DNA of 64,000 bases from Actinomycetales bacterium (GTDB taxonomy: Bacteria > Actinomycetota > Actinomycetes > Mycobacteriales > Micromonosporaceae), in contig PKFB01000021.1 of the NCBI GenBank assembly GCA_002919305.1, forward strand, positions 310,001 through 374,000. Reading direction: 5' to 3'. Shown piece by piece: positions 35,858 to 45,637 of this stretch; the stretch's first letter is position 1, and the number at the start of each line of letters is the position of its first letter. The notes under the pieces are model-generated. The model was not told the DNA's origin. It ran no database searches and saw only the letters and a program-made list of their open reading frames with translations. The translations under genes were made by a program, and so were the position numbers.

Positions 35858-37879
35858 ATGACCGCCGCGACGTCAGACCAAGCCCAGACCACGACACATA
35901 CCGATCCAGAGTCGAATCCCAACCGGCCCTGGGGATGGGTGGTGGGCTGCTTAGCCGCCGCCTGGGTGATCCCACTCATCACTCATCTGATCGGGCTCGA
36001 TCTTCTCCTAGTGCCGTTGATCATCCTCGCGACGGCCTCACTGCTGCGCACCGGGCGTACCCTCGTCGATCGCCTCCTGATCGCATCGGCCCTCCTGGTC
36101 GCCGTGGCCACCGTGGCCGGGCTGCTGTTCTCCCTCTGGCCGTGGGGTTTAGCGCCGGTACCGGCGGCCGGCCTGGCCGGCACCATCCTGGTCGCGGTCG
36201 CGGTGTTCGCTCGCCGTGGCCCGGAGTTACGCCTACCGTTCCACTGGACCGATCTGGTTGTCATCGGCGCCAGCCTGGTCGCCGCCGCAGTGACCGGAAT
36301 CCCGCTGCTACGAGAGGACTTCCAGGGCAGGCTCGCCTTGGTTCTGCAGGGTGAGGACCTGTCCCGCCACTTCTCGATCTTCGACCTGATGACCCGGGAA
36401 GGCGGCTACCTCTACCTGAAATCCGGCACCGAGGAGCTGATCGACCCCGGCCTCGTCGGCTACCCGCAAGGCTCCCACCTGTTCACGGCCCTGCTGGACA
36501 GCTTCGCCCGCAGCGGCGACACCCCACCGACGGTGTTCGCGGCCTTCACCGGCTACCTGTGGTGGAATGTCCTGATCTTCGCGTTGTTCGCCGCCGCCGT
36601 CGTGTGGGGGCTGCGCTGGATTGGGGACGACCTGCTGCGCGGCTGGTGGGCGCCACCGGTGTTGACCCTTGGCATCGCGGTGGTCTGCTTCGGATCCCTG
36701 TTCACGCTGGTGATCCGGGGTTACCCCAGCGAGCTGACCGGCCTGGCGCTGTTCGCCGTGGCGGTGGCCCTGGCGGTCCGCCCGCCATCCCGACGGCCGT
36801 CGATGGAGCTCCTGCTGCTCATCGGTGTGCTGTTCGTGGGCGTGATGTACACCTACTACTTCCTCGCACCGGTGCTGGCCATCGTGATCGCCTGGTGGGC
36901 GATCGAACACGACCTGCGCTCCCGCTGGCGGTTCGCTGGTGTCCTGGGCGGTGTGATCGTGGTGCTGTCAGCGATACCGGTACTAGTGAACGACGCCAGC
37001 AACCCGACCGAGCACCTGCTGCACGGCGGCCCCGTCGTGGAGGTCGACCGGATGTGGCTGTTCACGCTGCTAGTGCCCCTGGGAGCGGCGGCGGTGCTGG
37101 GCGGCCTGTGGCACAACTACGTGTGGCGCACCCTGGGGGTCGGCCTCGCCGCGGCGCTACTGTTCGCCGGCGGCATCGGCGGCTACCAGATGCTGCGCGA
37201 CGGGATGACCTACTACTTCGAAAAGGCCCTGCACATCGTGCTGGTGTTGGGCGTGATGGGGTTGGGCATCGTCGGCGTCCTCCTGCAGCGGCTCACGGTG
37301 CCGCTGCGGCGCCTGGCCCGTCCCGCCACCATCGGGGTGAGCGTAATCGCCTCACTCGGGGTGCTGGCCGCGTTCCAGGTGCTGGAGCCCAGCACCACCC
37401 GCACCATGCCGCGTACCCACCTGCCTACGCCCTACCCCACCGAAAGCTGGGGACGCGCCTACTTCGATGGGGTTTTGACCATGGGGCCCGAGGCCCAGGC
37501 CGTCCTGGATGCGATCCGTGGTGAGGAGCAGGGACCCGAGGGCCGAATGGTGCTCTTCTGGGGCGCTTTCAACCGGGGAACGGACTTCTACGTCTCACAG
37601 TACGCCGCGGCGCTGCAACGGCACTTCGACGGCCCCACCTACGCCGCGATGGTCCAAGTTCCCCGGCCGCGCAGCCTGGAAGGACTGGAGAACCTCCTGG
37701 ACTCCTTGGAAGACACCCCGGTCAAGATGATCACCCGAGACCCGGTCATCGTGGAGTTCATCGAGGAGTACGCCGAGGACAACCCGGAGGCGGACATCCA
37801 GATCGCCGTCCTCCCCCCATTGCCCGAGGACTCCATCGACCCGGTACCGCCTCCCATGACCGAAGACGAGCAGGAGTGA
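35858..37879 (+). CDS. Large polytopic membrane protein, GT-C-like
   Basis: 673 residues. Roughly eleven to thirteen membrane helices from residue 25 to about 520, then a soluble C-terminal domain of about 150 residues with an Arg-rich/acidic composition (GRMVLFWGAFNRGTDFYVSQ). An early extracytoplasmic loop has an LQGEDLSRHFSIFDLMTREG segment of the kind seen in GT-C glycosyltransferases, where an acidic residue is catalytic. No named family is recognised with certainty. The acidic, Pro-rich end (DPVPPPMTEDEQE) is probably disordered. It stands alone between the PEBP and VOC/AraC loci. Confidence 0.75.
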   Translation: MTAATSDQAQTTTHTDPESNPNRPWGWVVGCLAAAWVIPLITHLIGLDLLLVPLIILATASLLRTGRTLVDRLLIASALLVAVATVAGLLFSLWPWGLAPVPAAGLAGTILVAVAVFARRGPELRLPFHWTDLVVIGASLVAAAVTGIPLLREDFQGRLALVLQGEDLSRHFSIFDLMTREGGYLYLKSGTEELIDPGLVGYPQGSHLFTALLDSFARSGDTPPTVFAAFTGYLWWNVLIFALFAAAVVWGLRWIGDDLLRGWWAPPVLTLGIAVVCFGSLFTLVIRGYPSELTGLALFAVAVALAVRPPSRRPSMELLLLIGVLFVGVMYTYYFLAPVLAIVIAWWAIEHDLRSRWRFAGVLGGVIVVLSAIPVLVNDASNPTEHLLHGGPVVEVDRMWLFTLLVPLGAAAVLGGLWHNYVWRTLGVGLAAALLFAGGIGGYQMLRDGMTYYFEKALHIVLVLGVMGLGIVGVLLQRLTVPLRRLARPATIGVSVIASLGVLAAFQVLEPSTTRTMPRTHLPTPYPTESWGRAYFDGVLTMGPEAQAVLDAIRGEEQGPEGRMVLFWGAFNRGTDFYVSQYAAALQRHFDGPTYAAMVQVPRPRSLEGLENLLDSLEDTPVKMITRDPVIVEFIEEYAEDNPEADIQIAVLPPLPEDSIDPVPPPMTEDEQE

Positions 37880-38092
37880 GCCTGTGGTGGGCCTGACAGG
37901 GCAGGCCCATACGGCTGTGACGTCGGCTTCGAAGTTCGAAGGGCTCCGCTCCCGCTGCGGGGCCCTTCCGCGTTCCTGGCGCGTGGCGCACGTCTTCCTG
38001 CGGATGGCGTACACCGCCCTGGCACAGTGGCGGACGCCGCGCCCACGCTGGACCGTCCGACGCCAGCTGATCCGCCGGACGATTCCCCTGTT

Positions 38093-38524
38093 TTACGAGG
38101 TGGAACCGGAAGGCGGGGTACTCAACTGAGTGATACGGATGTGGTTGCCGAACGGATCCCGCAGTGCGCAGTCGATCCCGTAGGGACGCTCGGTCGGCTC
38201 CTCGGTGAACTCCACACCCCGGGCGCGCAGCTTCTCATATGTCGCGCGGCAGTCATCGGTGTTGAAGATCAGCCATCCGCCTGCGGCCCCCTTCGTCAAC
38301 AGTTCGCGGACCCGCGCCGCCGTCTCCTCATCCAGCGAGGGTGGCCCCGGCTTCTCCAGCAGAATGTGCCGGTCCGGAGCGCCGGGGACAGCAACCGTCA
38401 ACCACCGCATGAACCCCATATCCACGTCGGCGCTGACCTCCAGACCGAGCTTGCCGACATAGAAGTCGAGGGCCTGATCTTGGTCAAGCACAAAGATTTG
38501 AGAGTGAGATAGGGCCGTGAGCAT
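38093..38524 (-). CDS. VOC (glyoxalase/bleomycin-resistance fold) protein
   Basis: 143 residues from the ATG at 38524. One VOC domain: SQIFVLDQDQALDFYVGKLG at the start, RHILLEKPG in the middle and ALRDPFGNHIRITQL at the end, the usual placement of metal ligands. It follows the AraC gene by 23 bases on the same strand, a common pairing in which the regulator controls its own VOC partner. Substrate unknown. Confidence 0.88.
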   Translation of the reverse strand: MLTALSHSQIFVLDQDQALDFYVGKLGLEVSADVDMGFMRWLTVAVPGAPDRHILLEKPGPPSLDEETAARVRELLTKGAAGGWLIFNTDDCRATYEKLRARGVEFTEEPTERPYGIDCALRDPFGNHIRITQLSTPPSGSTS

Positions 38525-38547
38525 GACCGCCACGCTACTTGCGTCAA

Positions 38548-38970
38548 CTAGGGTGTGGCTTCTCCAAAACTGCTCGGTCGTCGCCACGCCTTGATGAAGC
38601 AGATCGGGACTGGTGTGGTCACAGGCTGTGCCGCCATCCGGGCCCGGTACGCGCTCGGCGACTCCCCGACGATCTGCCGGAAGGTGCGGCTGAACGTGCC
38701 CAGGCTGTTGAAGCCGACCTCAAGGCAGATGTCGGTGATGCTGCGGTTGGTCTCCTGGAGCAGAAACATCGCCCGCTCCACCCGGCGCCGTCGCAGGTAC
38801 TGGTGCGGGGTCTCACCGAAAGTGTCCCGAAAGGTCCGAATAAAGTGTGCTTCGGATACATGCGCGATGCGCGCGAGCGCCGGTATGTCCAGCGGTTCCG
38901 CGTACGCCCGGTCCATCATGTCCCGGGCACGCAGCATGCGTCGGTTTATGTCCTCGACGGCCCTTCTCAC
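38548..38970 (-). CDS. AraC-family regulator, DNA-binding domain only
   Basis: 140 residues; both HTH units of an AraC domain are present (LDIPALARIAHVSEAHFIRT, then RSITDICLEVGFNSLGTFSR, ending FRQIVGESPSAYR). No separate ligand domain, so it is a short, MarA/SoxS-sized type. Start at the GTG at 38970; an ATG at 38937 is possible. Upstream of and on the same strand as the VOC gene. Confidence 0.9.
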   Translation of the reverse strand: MRRAVEDINRRMLRARDMMDRAYAEPLDIPALARIAHVSEAHFIRTFRDTFGETPHQYLRRRRVERAMFLLQETNRSITDICLEVGFNSLGTFSRTFRQIVGESPSAYRARMAAQPVTTPVPICFIKAWRRPSSFGEATP

Positions 38971-39012
38971 TCCGTCATCCCACCATCCCGGGCGACACCT
39001 CGCACATCACTC

Positions 39013-39249
39013 TCAAGTACGCGGGTGTCCGTCACCACCGTGGTAGGCCGTATGCCGGCACACCGGTACCACGAAACGAAGCATCCAGGCTCGCGCCACT
39101 GAAGTCGCGTTGCCCAGGGCCTGACGCTCCCAACCATTGAGGTAGTCGATTGCGGGAACGAGGTAGCCGAGCCCAGGCAGCAATCTCCTCATGCTCCGGG
39201 TGACGTTCTCATCCAAGAAGAAATCAGGCGGCGTGTCCCAGCGTGACAC
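39013..39249 (-). pseudogene. DUF5615-like PIN-fold toxin remnant
   Basis: Begins GTG with SRWDTPPDFFLDENVTRSMR, the DENV-type start of DUF5615/Mut7-C-like toxins whose first acidic residues are catalytic. After about residue 40 the sequence loses family character and stops at about 79 residues, where full-length members reach about 110 or more. The start overlaps the end of the DUF433 remnant by about 26 bases, the usual antitoxin-toxin arrangement. Interpreted as a truncated toxin. Confidence 0.6.
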
Positions 39250-39810
39250 GGGTGGCGGTGCGGACGTCGTCGATGCTGACGCCGAGTTCCTCAACGACGA
39301 CACCAGGGTCCTCACCCGCTTTCACCATGCCCGCGACATCAGCTAAGCGGACGCGACTGCCTTCGAAGATGGCTGTCCAAAAGCCCGACTCAAAAGCCCG
39401 ACGCGGATCTACAACGACTTTGGAAGGCTCACAGTGACGTAGCGCGAGCAGCTCAGAGTACCTATCTCCTGCTCGATGGATATAGCGGCCGATAATCGGC
39501 CACAATCTCGCGAATCACCTGTTGGCCGGTGCGGCCTTCGATGCGACCGGCTCCTTCCTCAGTTCGAGAAAAATCCCACAACACCCACGCTTCCGCCATC
39601 GCAATCAACGTGACCCGCGCTTCTCGTGGACGTTCAGGATGGACAACATGCAGTAGTGGTACGCCGTGCTCATAGCCGCGGGCCCATCGCTGGAAGGTCT
39701 GTCGAGGAATACCCAAAACCGGGCAGCATCGCTCATCCCCAACAGTCCGACGTGAACCTCAGGTCGTTCACGACGCACCTTTCAATCGCATACCCAGTCC
39801 AATCGGTCAT
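39224..39810 (-). pseudogene. Frameshifted DUF433-type antitoxin gene
   Basis: Three frames carry successive parts of one protein. MSDAARF (ATG at 39736) continues after a shift as LGIPRQTFQRWARGYEHG (from 39716), a MerR-like HTH typical of DUF433 antitoxins. This runs to a stop at 39462. A second shift is needed to read SELLALRHCEPSKVVVDPRR and VRLADVAGMVKAGEDPGVVV, the DUF433 core, ending at 39224. An ATG at 39810 with AAAGGGGAG upstream could be the original start. Two shifts in one gene argue for decay rather than a sequencing slip. It precedes the toxin remnant. Confidence 0.65.
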
Positions 39811-39975
39811 GGCTCCCCTTTTTAAGGGGTCATGCCGTCTCACAACCCTGGCCTCACCCGCCTCAACGGCTCACCAGCCAGCTAACTCGACCATGATGTG
39901 CTTCAACAGATAGAACGTGTCTCCAAGTTCGACTTTGGCCCAAGTTACACATTCCTTCGGGCTACAGGGCACCGT
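39811..39975. other. Short gap with small inverted repeat
   Basis: CCCCTT-ttt-AAGGGG at 39815-39829 is the only structure seen, and its right half overlaps the ribosome site of the decayed antitoxin. Base composition here is clearly less GC-rich than in the neighbours, as in the whole toxin-antitoxin remnant. Confidence 0.4.
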
Positions 39976-41124
<1,149 letters not shown>

Positions 41125-41154
41125 CGTGTCCTCCTTTCCGGATCGCCGGCTGGG

Positions 41155-42687
41155 CTACACGGGTGTGACACCGTGCCGACGCCGGGAGAACTCCCGCTCT
41201 CGACCGCGCGCCGCCGCAAACCGCCGGATCAATTCATCCCGGAGCTGGTCGGGCTCGACGATGGTGTCGACCACCAGCTCATTGGCCAACCGCACGATGT
41301 CGATGTCGGCCTCGTACTCGGCTCGCCGCTCGGCTACGAAACGTTCCCGCTCCGCGGGGTCTTCAATAGCCGTGATTTTGTTCGCGTAGACGGCGTTGAC
41401 CGCGGCCTCCGCCCCCATCACCGCGATCTTGGCGGTGGGGAGCGCGATCGTGGCGTCCGGATCGAAGCCCGGCCCGGCCATCGCGTATAGGCCGGCGCCG
41501 TACGCCTTACGGACCACCACGCAGATCTTCGGCACCGTGGCCTCGGAGACAGCGGTGATCATCTTGGCGCCGTGTCGGATGATGCCCTGCCGCTCCACCG
41601 CGCTGCCGACCATGAAGCCCGGCACGTCGGCCAGGAACAGCAACGGCACGTTGAAGGCATCACAGAGCTGGATGAACCGGGTGGCCTTGTCCGCCGAGTC
41701 GACGAACAGCACGCCTCCTTTGACCATGGAGTTGTTGGCCACCACCCCGACGACCTCACCGTCGAGCCGCCCGAAACCCACCACGATCTCGCGCGCCCAC
41801 CGCGCGTGGATCTCGAAGAAGGAGTCGGCGTCCAGCAGCCCACGCAGGTAGCGCCGCATGTCAAAGGCCTGTCGTTCGTTGGCCGGAACCAGCGTGGCCA
41901 AATCGATGCCCGACTCGGGCGGTCGAGGGGTGGTACGGGGTGGGTTCTGTCGCCAGTTGGACGGCAGGTAGGACAGGTACCGTCGCACCGTCTCGATGGC
42001 CTCCTCCTCGGAGGCGCACAGGAAGTGCCCGCACCCGGATTCGGTGCAGTGCATCCGGGCCCCGCCCATCTCCTCCAAGGTCGTCTTCTCGCCGGTCACC
42101 ATTTCGACCATGCGGGCCGATCCCAGATACATCGACGCGTTACCGTCGACCATCGCGACCACGTCGCAAAAAGCGGGAATGTACGCGCCGCCCGCCGCGC
42201 TCGGCCCGAACAGCGCGCATGCCTGGGGAATCGCTCCGGAGGCCCGGACCTGGTTCCAGAAGATGCGTCCTGCTCCTCGACGCCCCGGGAACAACTCGAC
42301 CTGATCGGTGATTCGCGCGCCGGCGGAATCCACCAAATAGACCATGGGTACGCCGGTGGCGTACGCCTTTTCGATGATCCGAATGATCTTTTCGACGGTA
42401 CGCGCGCCCCACGATCCTGCCTTAACAGTGGAATCGTTGGCCATCAGGCAGATCGGCCGACCGTCCACAGTGGCGGTCCCGGTGATCACACCGTCGGCGG
42501 GGAGGCCATCGGCCAGAACGTTCGCGTACAGCCCGTCCTCGGTGAAGCTGCCCTTGTCCACCAGCAGGGCCACTCGGTCCCGAGCGAAGAGTTTGCCTTT
42601 GGCGCGGTTAGCGGCGTGGTATTTCTCGGCGCCTCCTGCCTGAGCACGGTCGCGGAGTTTATGGAGGGTTTCCTTGTCCAGTGTCAC
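41155..42687 (-). CDS. Acyl-CoA carboxylase carboxyltransferase (beta) subunit
   Basis: 510 residues. Transfers carboxyl from biotin to an acyl-CoA; probably methylcrotonyl- or geranyl-type given the HMG-CoA lyase in the locus. The two crotonase-like halves are complete: PMVYLVDSAGARITDQ, GPSAAGGAYIPAFCD and YLGSARMVEMVTGE in the first; PLLFLADVPGFMVGSAVE and VRKAYGAGLYAMAGPGFDP in the second. The start is a GTG at 42687 (GAGGAG eight bases upstream) rather than the GTG at 42696. A TetR-type palindrome lies 31 bases upstream. Confidence 0.94.
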   Translation of the reverse strand: MTLDKETLHKLRDRAQAGGAEKYHAANRAKGKLFARDRVALLVDKGSFTEDGLYANVLADGLPADGVITGTATVDGRPICLMANDSTVKAGSWGARTVEKIIRIIEKAYATGVPMVYLVDSAGARITDQVELFPGRRGAGRIFWNQVRASGAIPQACALFGPSAAGGAYIPAFCDVVAMVDGNASMYLGSARMVEMVTGEKTTLEEMGGARMHCTESGCGHFLCASEEEAIETVRRYLSYLPSNWRQNPPRTTPRPPESGIDLATLVPANERQAFDMRRYLRGLLDADSFFEIHARWAREIVVGFGRLDGEVVGVVANNSMVKGGVLFVDSADKATRFIQLCDAFNVPLLFLADVPGFMVGSAVERQGIIRHGAKMITAVSEATVPKICVVVRKAYGAGLYAMAGPGFDPDATIALPTAKIAVMGAEAAVNAVYANKITAIEDPAERERFVAERRAEYEADIDIVRLANELVVDTIVEPDQLRDELIRRFAAARGREREFSRRRHGVTPV

Positions 42688-42718
42688 CGGCACCACTCCT
42701 CACCCGAGCCCACCTACT

Positions 42719-42730
42719 TAACGATCGTTA
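42719..42730. promoter_or_regulatory. TetR-type palindrome before carboxyltransferase gene
   Basis: TAACGATCGTTA, an exact 12-bp palindrome with AACG/CGTT half sites typical of TetR regulators of acyl-CoA genes, 31 bases upstream of the start codon. A related palindrome lies before the biotin carboxylase gene at 52295. Confidence 0.55.
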
Positions 42731-42859
42731 GGGTACCGCATTTTCGGCTCCGTGGATGGAGTGAAGAATCCACCGCACCCTTAACCGGGCTCTCATCTGG
42801 ACGCCCTAGCATTCGCGCCACGCATGCCCGAGGAGCTTCTTCCATGAGGAGTCATTCAG

Positions 42860-43262
42860 GTGTCGGCTTCGGAGACATCACCGCGTCGGCAGCGACTCAA
42901 GCTGTGGGGCATGGGTGTGCTCATCGGCGTCCTCACCCTCATCAACGGGCTTCTGTTAAACAGCGAACGGGCAGTCCCAGAGGCGCCGGACGCCGAGCAC
43001 ATCCGAACGGGCGCCTGCATCACCACGATGGGACCGGGCGGACTCACCATCGTCGACTGTGGATCCCCCGAGGCGCGGTACGAGGTGCTCGGTGTCTGTC
43101 ATCCGTGACCAGACGCGTCTCGACTTTGACGTCGAAGGTCAATCGATGTGCAGCCAGTTCCCCGGACTGCCCCAAGCGCTGTTCTACGCGGAGCCTGACT
43201 CCCGCGGTCTCGGTGAAGCGGACACCGTCGGGGTGGTGCTCTGTATAAGGCCAGCGCCGTAG
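42860..43262 (+). pseudogene. Frameshifted LppU/SCO3897-like membrane protein
   Basis: The first frame starts at a GTG (42860, GAGGAG nine bases upstream), has a membrane helix (LKLWGMGVLIGVLTLINGLL) and a domain starting RTGACITTMGPGGLTIVDCG, and stops at 43106 after YEVLG. One base later, the other frame continues the same domain as VSVIRDQTRLDFDVEGQSMC through FPGLPQALFYAEPDS to VGVVLCIRPAP. The reconstructed domain parallels the intact neighbour (VGDCIQEDGNDITVVDC, AAEYEIIGI, CPSFPEAERAYWY, GRVFCVVSVR), with four matching cysteines. A single extra base near 43092-43096 explains the break. Recent inactivation, a sequencing error or a programmed shift are all possible. Confidence 0.8.
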
Positions 43263-43339
43263 CATGGGGTTGCGGCGCACGCCCTACTCTCTCTAACGAG
43301 AGGATTACGCTCTGTCTGAGCGAGGAAAGGGGCGAGCAG

Positions 43340-44008
43340 ATGGATCAGCCACCCACAAACCCCGAGGCTTCACCCAGCGGCTTCGGGTCAGCACCAGCTC
43401 CCGGCCCGCAGGCGGGGCCCTCCGGTCCGCAGGGCAGCCCACAAAGCACGCCACCACTGCCCGGCGCCTCCCCTGATCCTCTTTTCAGGCCGAGTCCTCA
43501 ACAACCGGGGCCGCAACAACCATTGAGCGGATTTCCCGGGCCGGAGCAGCCATCGGCCTACGCCTATCCCTCCTCCGGTTATCCAGCCGATCCGTCCAGT
43601 TATGGGCCGGTACTGGGTGGCTACAGCACACCGCCCGCGAGCCCTCCCGCCCTACGCGGCCAGTTGATCATGGTGCTCGGCGGCGCGGCCTTCGCCTTTA
43701 TCGCCTTCATCGCCTTGCTGCTCGCCTGCGTGGCCAGCATTCCCAGCCTCTCGGATGTCGCCGCGACCACGTCCACCCCTGAGGTTGGAGACTGCATCCA
43801 GGAAGACGGGAATGACATCACCGTCGTAGACTGCGACTCCAGCGCGGCCGAATACGAGATCATCGGTATTGAACCGACTGAGGTGACCCGGGAAGAGTTC
43901 GACCGCGACAGCGACCCATGCCCCAGCTTCCCTGAAGCTGAACGCGCGTACTGGTACGGCCGGTCGGATAGCTCTGGAAGGGTGTTCTGTGTGGTCTCGG
44001 TGCGTTGA
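43340..44008 (+). CDS. LppU/SCO3897-like anchored envelope protein
   Basis: 222 residues. The cytoplasmic tail (1-105) is Pro/Gly/Ser/Gln-rich with YPSSGYPADPSSYG-like repeats; one membrane helix follows (LIMVLGGAAFAFIAFIALLL), then an outer domain of about 85 residues with four cysteines (VGDCIQEDG, VVDCDSS, DPCPSFPE, VFCVVSVR), expected to form two disulfides. AAAGGGGCGAGCAG precedes the ATG. It is adjacent to its frameshifted paralogue and on the same strand. Function unknown; relatives are envelope proteins. Confidence 0.82.
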   Translation: MDQPPTNPEASPSGFGSAPAPGPQAGPSGPQGSPQSTPPLPGASPDPLFRPSPQQPGPQQPLSGFPGPEQPSAYAYPSSGYPADPSSYGPVLGGYSTPPASPPALRGQLIMVLGGAAFAFIAFIALLLACVASIPSLSDVAATTSTPEVGDCIQEDGNDITVVDCDSSAAEYEIIGIEPTEVTREEFDRDSDPCPSFPEAERAYWYGRSDSSGRVFCVVSVR

Positions 44009-44043
44009 CCCGCGCTGAGACGACGCTGGCCTCCTCGCTGGGC

Positions 44044-44100
44044 GTTCTCCGTCTCCTCTTCTCTCGCTCTTCTTCTCTTTCTCTCGTTCCTCTTCTCGAG
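44044..44100. repeat. Polypyrimidine/polypurine tract
   Basis: Nearly all C and T on the plus strand for about 57 bases (TCTCCTCTTCTCTCGCTCTT and similar), in the gap before the Ntn-hydrolase gene. Such tracts can form triplex structures or slow transcription; no function can be claimed. Confidence 0.7.
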
Positions 44101-44208
44101 CCCTTCCGACGTCCTCAGTTTTCTTTGCCCTTAGACGTCTCACATAAGCCCTAACAACCCCTGACACCACAAACACCTCAAAGGCCGTATCACACGAAAG
44201 GCGACGAC

Positions 44209-45207
44209 ATGGCAGAAACCGTGGTCACCGCCGTTGCCGCTGCGGAGGACAGCCCAGGCCCAGCGTTACTTGCCCATCTCCATCGCCGGTGGCCCACCCA
44301 TCAGACCTTCGCGGGTGACCGTCCTGAGGACCTGCTGAACTCGTTTGAGCATGCGACGACACAACTTCGGACGCTCATGCCGGAGCTGTGGCCGATCTAC
44401 CAGCGACTGGTTGAGCTCTTCGACGGTGATCGACTAGGGGCGCGTCTGCTAACCATGTACGGGCTACCGCCGGTCATCACCGGATGCTCGCAGGCCGTGT
44501 TCATCCGCACCGATAACACCCCGATCCTGGTCCGCAACTATGAATTCTGGCCCCATCTGACCGATGCGTTCGTCTACCAGTCCCACTTCGTGCAGCGTGT
44601 GATCGGCATGGTGGAGGGAGGTTGGGGTCTCCTGGACGGGGTGAACCACGCTGGCCTCGCGCTGTCGATCACCTTTGGAGGGGCACCAACCACTGGAGAA
44701 GGGTTCTCTATCCCGATCATCTGCCGCTACCTGCTTGAGGTATGCGAAACCGTTGACGAGGCGCTCGTCCATCTACAGCGGCTCCCAATCAACGCGGCCC
44801 AGAACATGACCCTGGTCGACCGTTCTGGAAAGGCGTTATCGGTCTTCCTGGAGCCGGGGACAGCACCGCGGCTCGCGCCCGAGGTCGCGGTGACCAACCA
44901 CCAAGAGACGGTAGCGATGCCGGAGCACGCGGCCTTCACCTGCACGGTGGAGCGGCAGCAGCGACTGCGTGATTTGGCGCGAGAACGGGAACCCATAACC
45001 GAGCTGTCCACGATCCTGCAGGCGTATCGTGAGCCACCGCTGTTCCGCACCGACTACACAGCGGGCTTCGGCACCGTCTACACCGCGGCGTACGAGCCGG
45101 TTACGGGACAGGCCACATACCAGTGGTCAGACAGCGAGATGTGGGAGCAGTCGTTCACGCGTTTCGTCCCCCGTACCACCACCATTACTTACCGCGACTC
45201 GCATTGA
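44209..45207 (+). CDS. Ntn-type linear amide C-N hydrolase (peptidase C45-like)
   Basis: 332 residues. A likely nucleophile Cys93 in TGCSQAVFIRTDNTPILVRN is followed by the RNYEF block typical of acyl-CoA:6-APA acyltransferase and bile-salt-hydrolase-like folds. GLALSITFGG and NMTLVDRSG are further fold hallmarks. The cysteine is internal, so activity would need self-cleavage at Gly92-Cys93; that is family knowledge, not shown here. No signal peptide. The substrate could be an acyl-amide or small peptide. It lies in the surface-protein island but has no visible export signal. Confidence 0.85.
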   Translation: MAETVVTAVAAAEDSPGPALLAHLHRRWPTHQTFAGDRPEDLLNSFEHATTQLRTLMPELWPIYQRLVELFDGDRLGARLLTMYGLPPVITGCSQAVFIRTDNTPILVRNYEFWPHLTDAFVYQSHFVQRVIGMVEGGWGLLDGVNHAGLALSITFGGAPTTGEGFSIPIICRYLLEVCETVDEALVHLQRLPINAAQNMTLVDRSGKALSVFLEPGTAPRLAPEVAVTNHQETVAMPEHAAFTCTVERQQRLRDLAREREPITELSTILQAYREPPLFRTDYTAGFGTVYTAAYEPVTGQATYQWSDSEMWEQSFTRFVPRTTTITYRDSH

Positions 45208-45269
45208 GGAGCCGCGAAGTCGCGGTACCGTCCGACGTCCCGTCAGCCCAACTCACCGCCGACAGCGAT

Positions 45270-45296
45270 CGGGCCCTCGCTGGACGCGAGGGCCCG
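45270..45296. terminator. 11-bp hairpin after Ntn-hydrolase gene
   Basis: CGGGCCCTCGC and GCGAGGGCCCG around a 5-base loop, 62 bases past the stop codon. No U-tract. Confidence 0.6.
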
Positions 45297-45595
45297 GAGC
45301 TGAGCTGTGCCTACAGCCCTCTTTAAAAACCACGGCCGGCCGTAGCGTGAGGTGCTGTATGGCGCTCTCGATGTTTATGTAGACGGGAGGCGCCAGGGTC
45401 GAGCTGACGAGCTCCCGGTTCCCTAGGGAGATAAGGCGTTGTTGTGGGCTGTGGCCTCGCGAGCGCGGTGCTAGGCGCCAGCGCGAGGTTGTGGCCGAGT
45501 GCTCAATGGTTCACGATCGCTGCCTGCGAGGGGTAGCTGCGGCGTGGCCGGCAGCCACCCCCTCCAATCACTCTCAGTCTCTATGCAGTTGACGT

Positions 45596-45609
45596 CACTA
45601 GTCGACTAG
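45596..45609. repeat. 14-bp palindrome at chaplin-like gene end
   Basis: ACTAGTCGACTAGT is exactly self-complementary and overlaps an 8-base tandem (CTAGTCGA, CTAGTCG). It lies 28 bases past the 3' end of the chaplin-like gene. It may be part of a terminator or a recombination scar; neither can be shown. Confidence 0.5.
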
Positions 45610-45637
45610 TCGTTGCTGTGGTGTTAGAGGTTCGATT

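Larger units (their letters stand above)
45208..45637. other. 430-base gap between convergent genes
   Basis: No gene is seen. It holds a hairpin at 45270-45296 and the ACTAGTCGACTAGT palindrome at 45596-45609; otherwise nothing recognisable. Confidence 0.5.

Noticed and set aside
37884..38129. Possible 81-residue plus-strand gene after the polytopic membrane protein
   Set aside because: No ribosome site, overlaps the end of the VOC gene, and its Arg/Trp-rich composition looks non-coding.
41572..43248. A 558-residue plus-strand open frame over the carboxyltransferase gene
   Set aside because: Antisense to a conserved enzyme, composition is His/Arg/Gly-rich as expected from reverse reading of GC-rich codons.
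42860..43262. Programmed ribosomal frameshift
   Set aside because: No slippery heptamer or following stem is apparent at the junction; decay or a sequence error is simpler.
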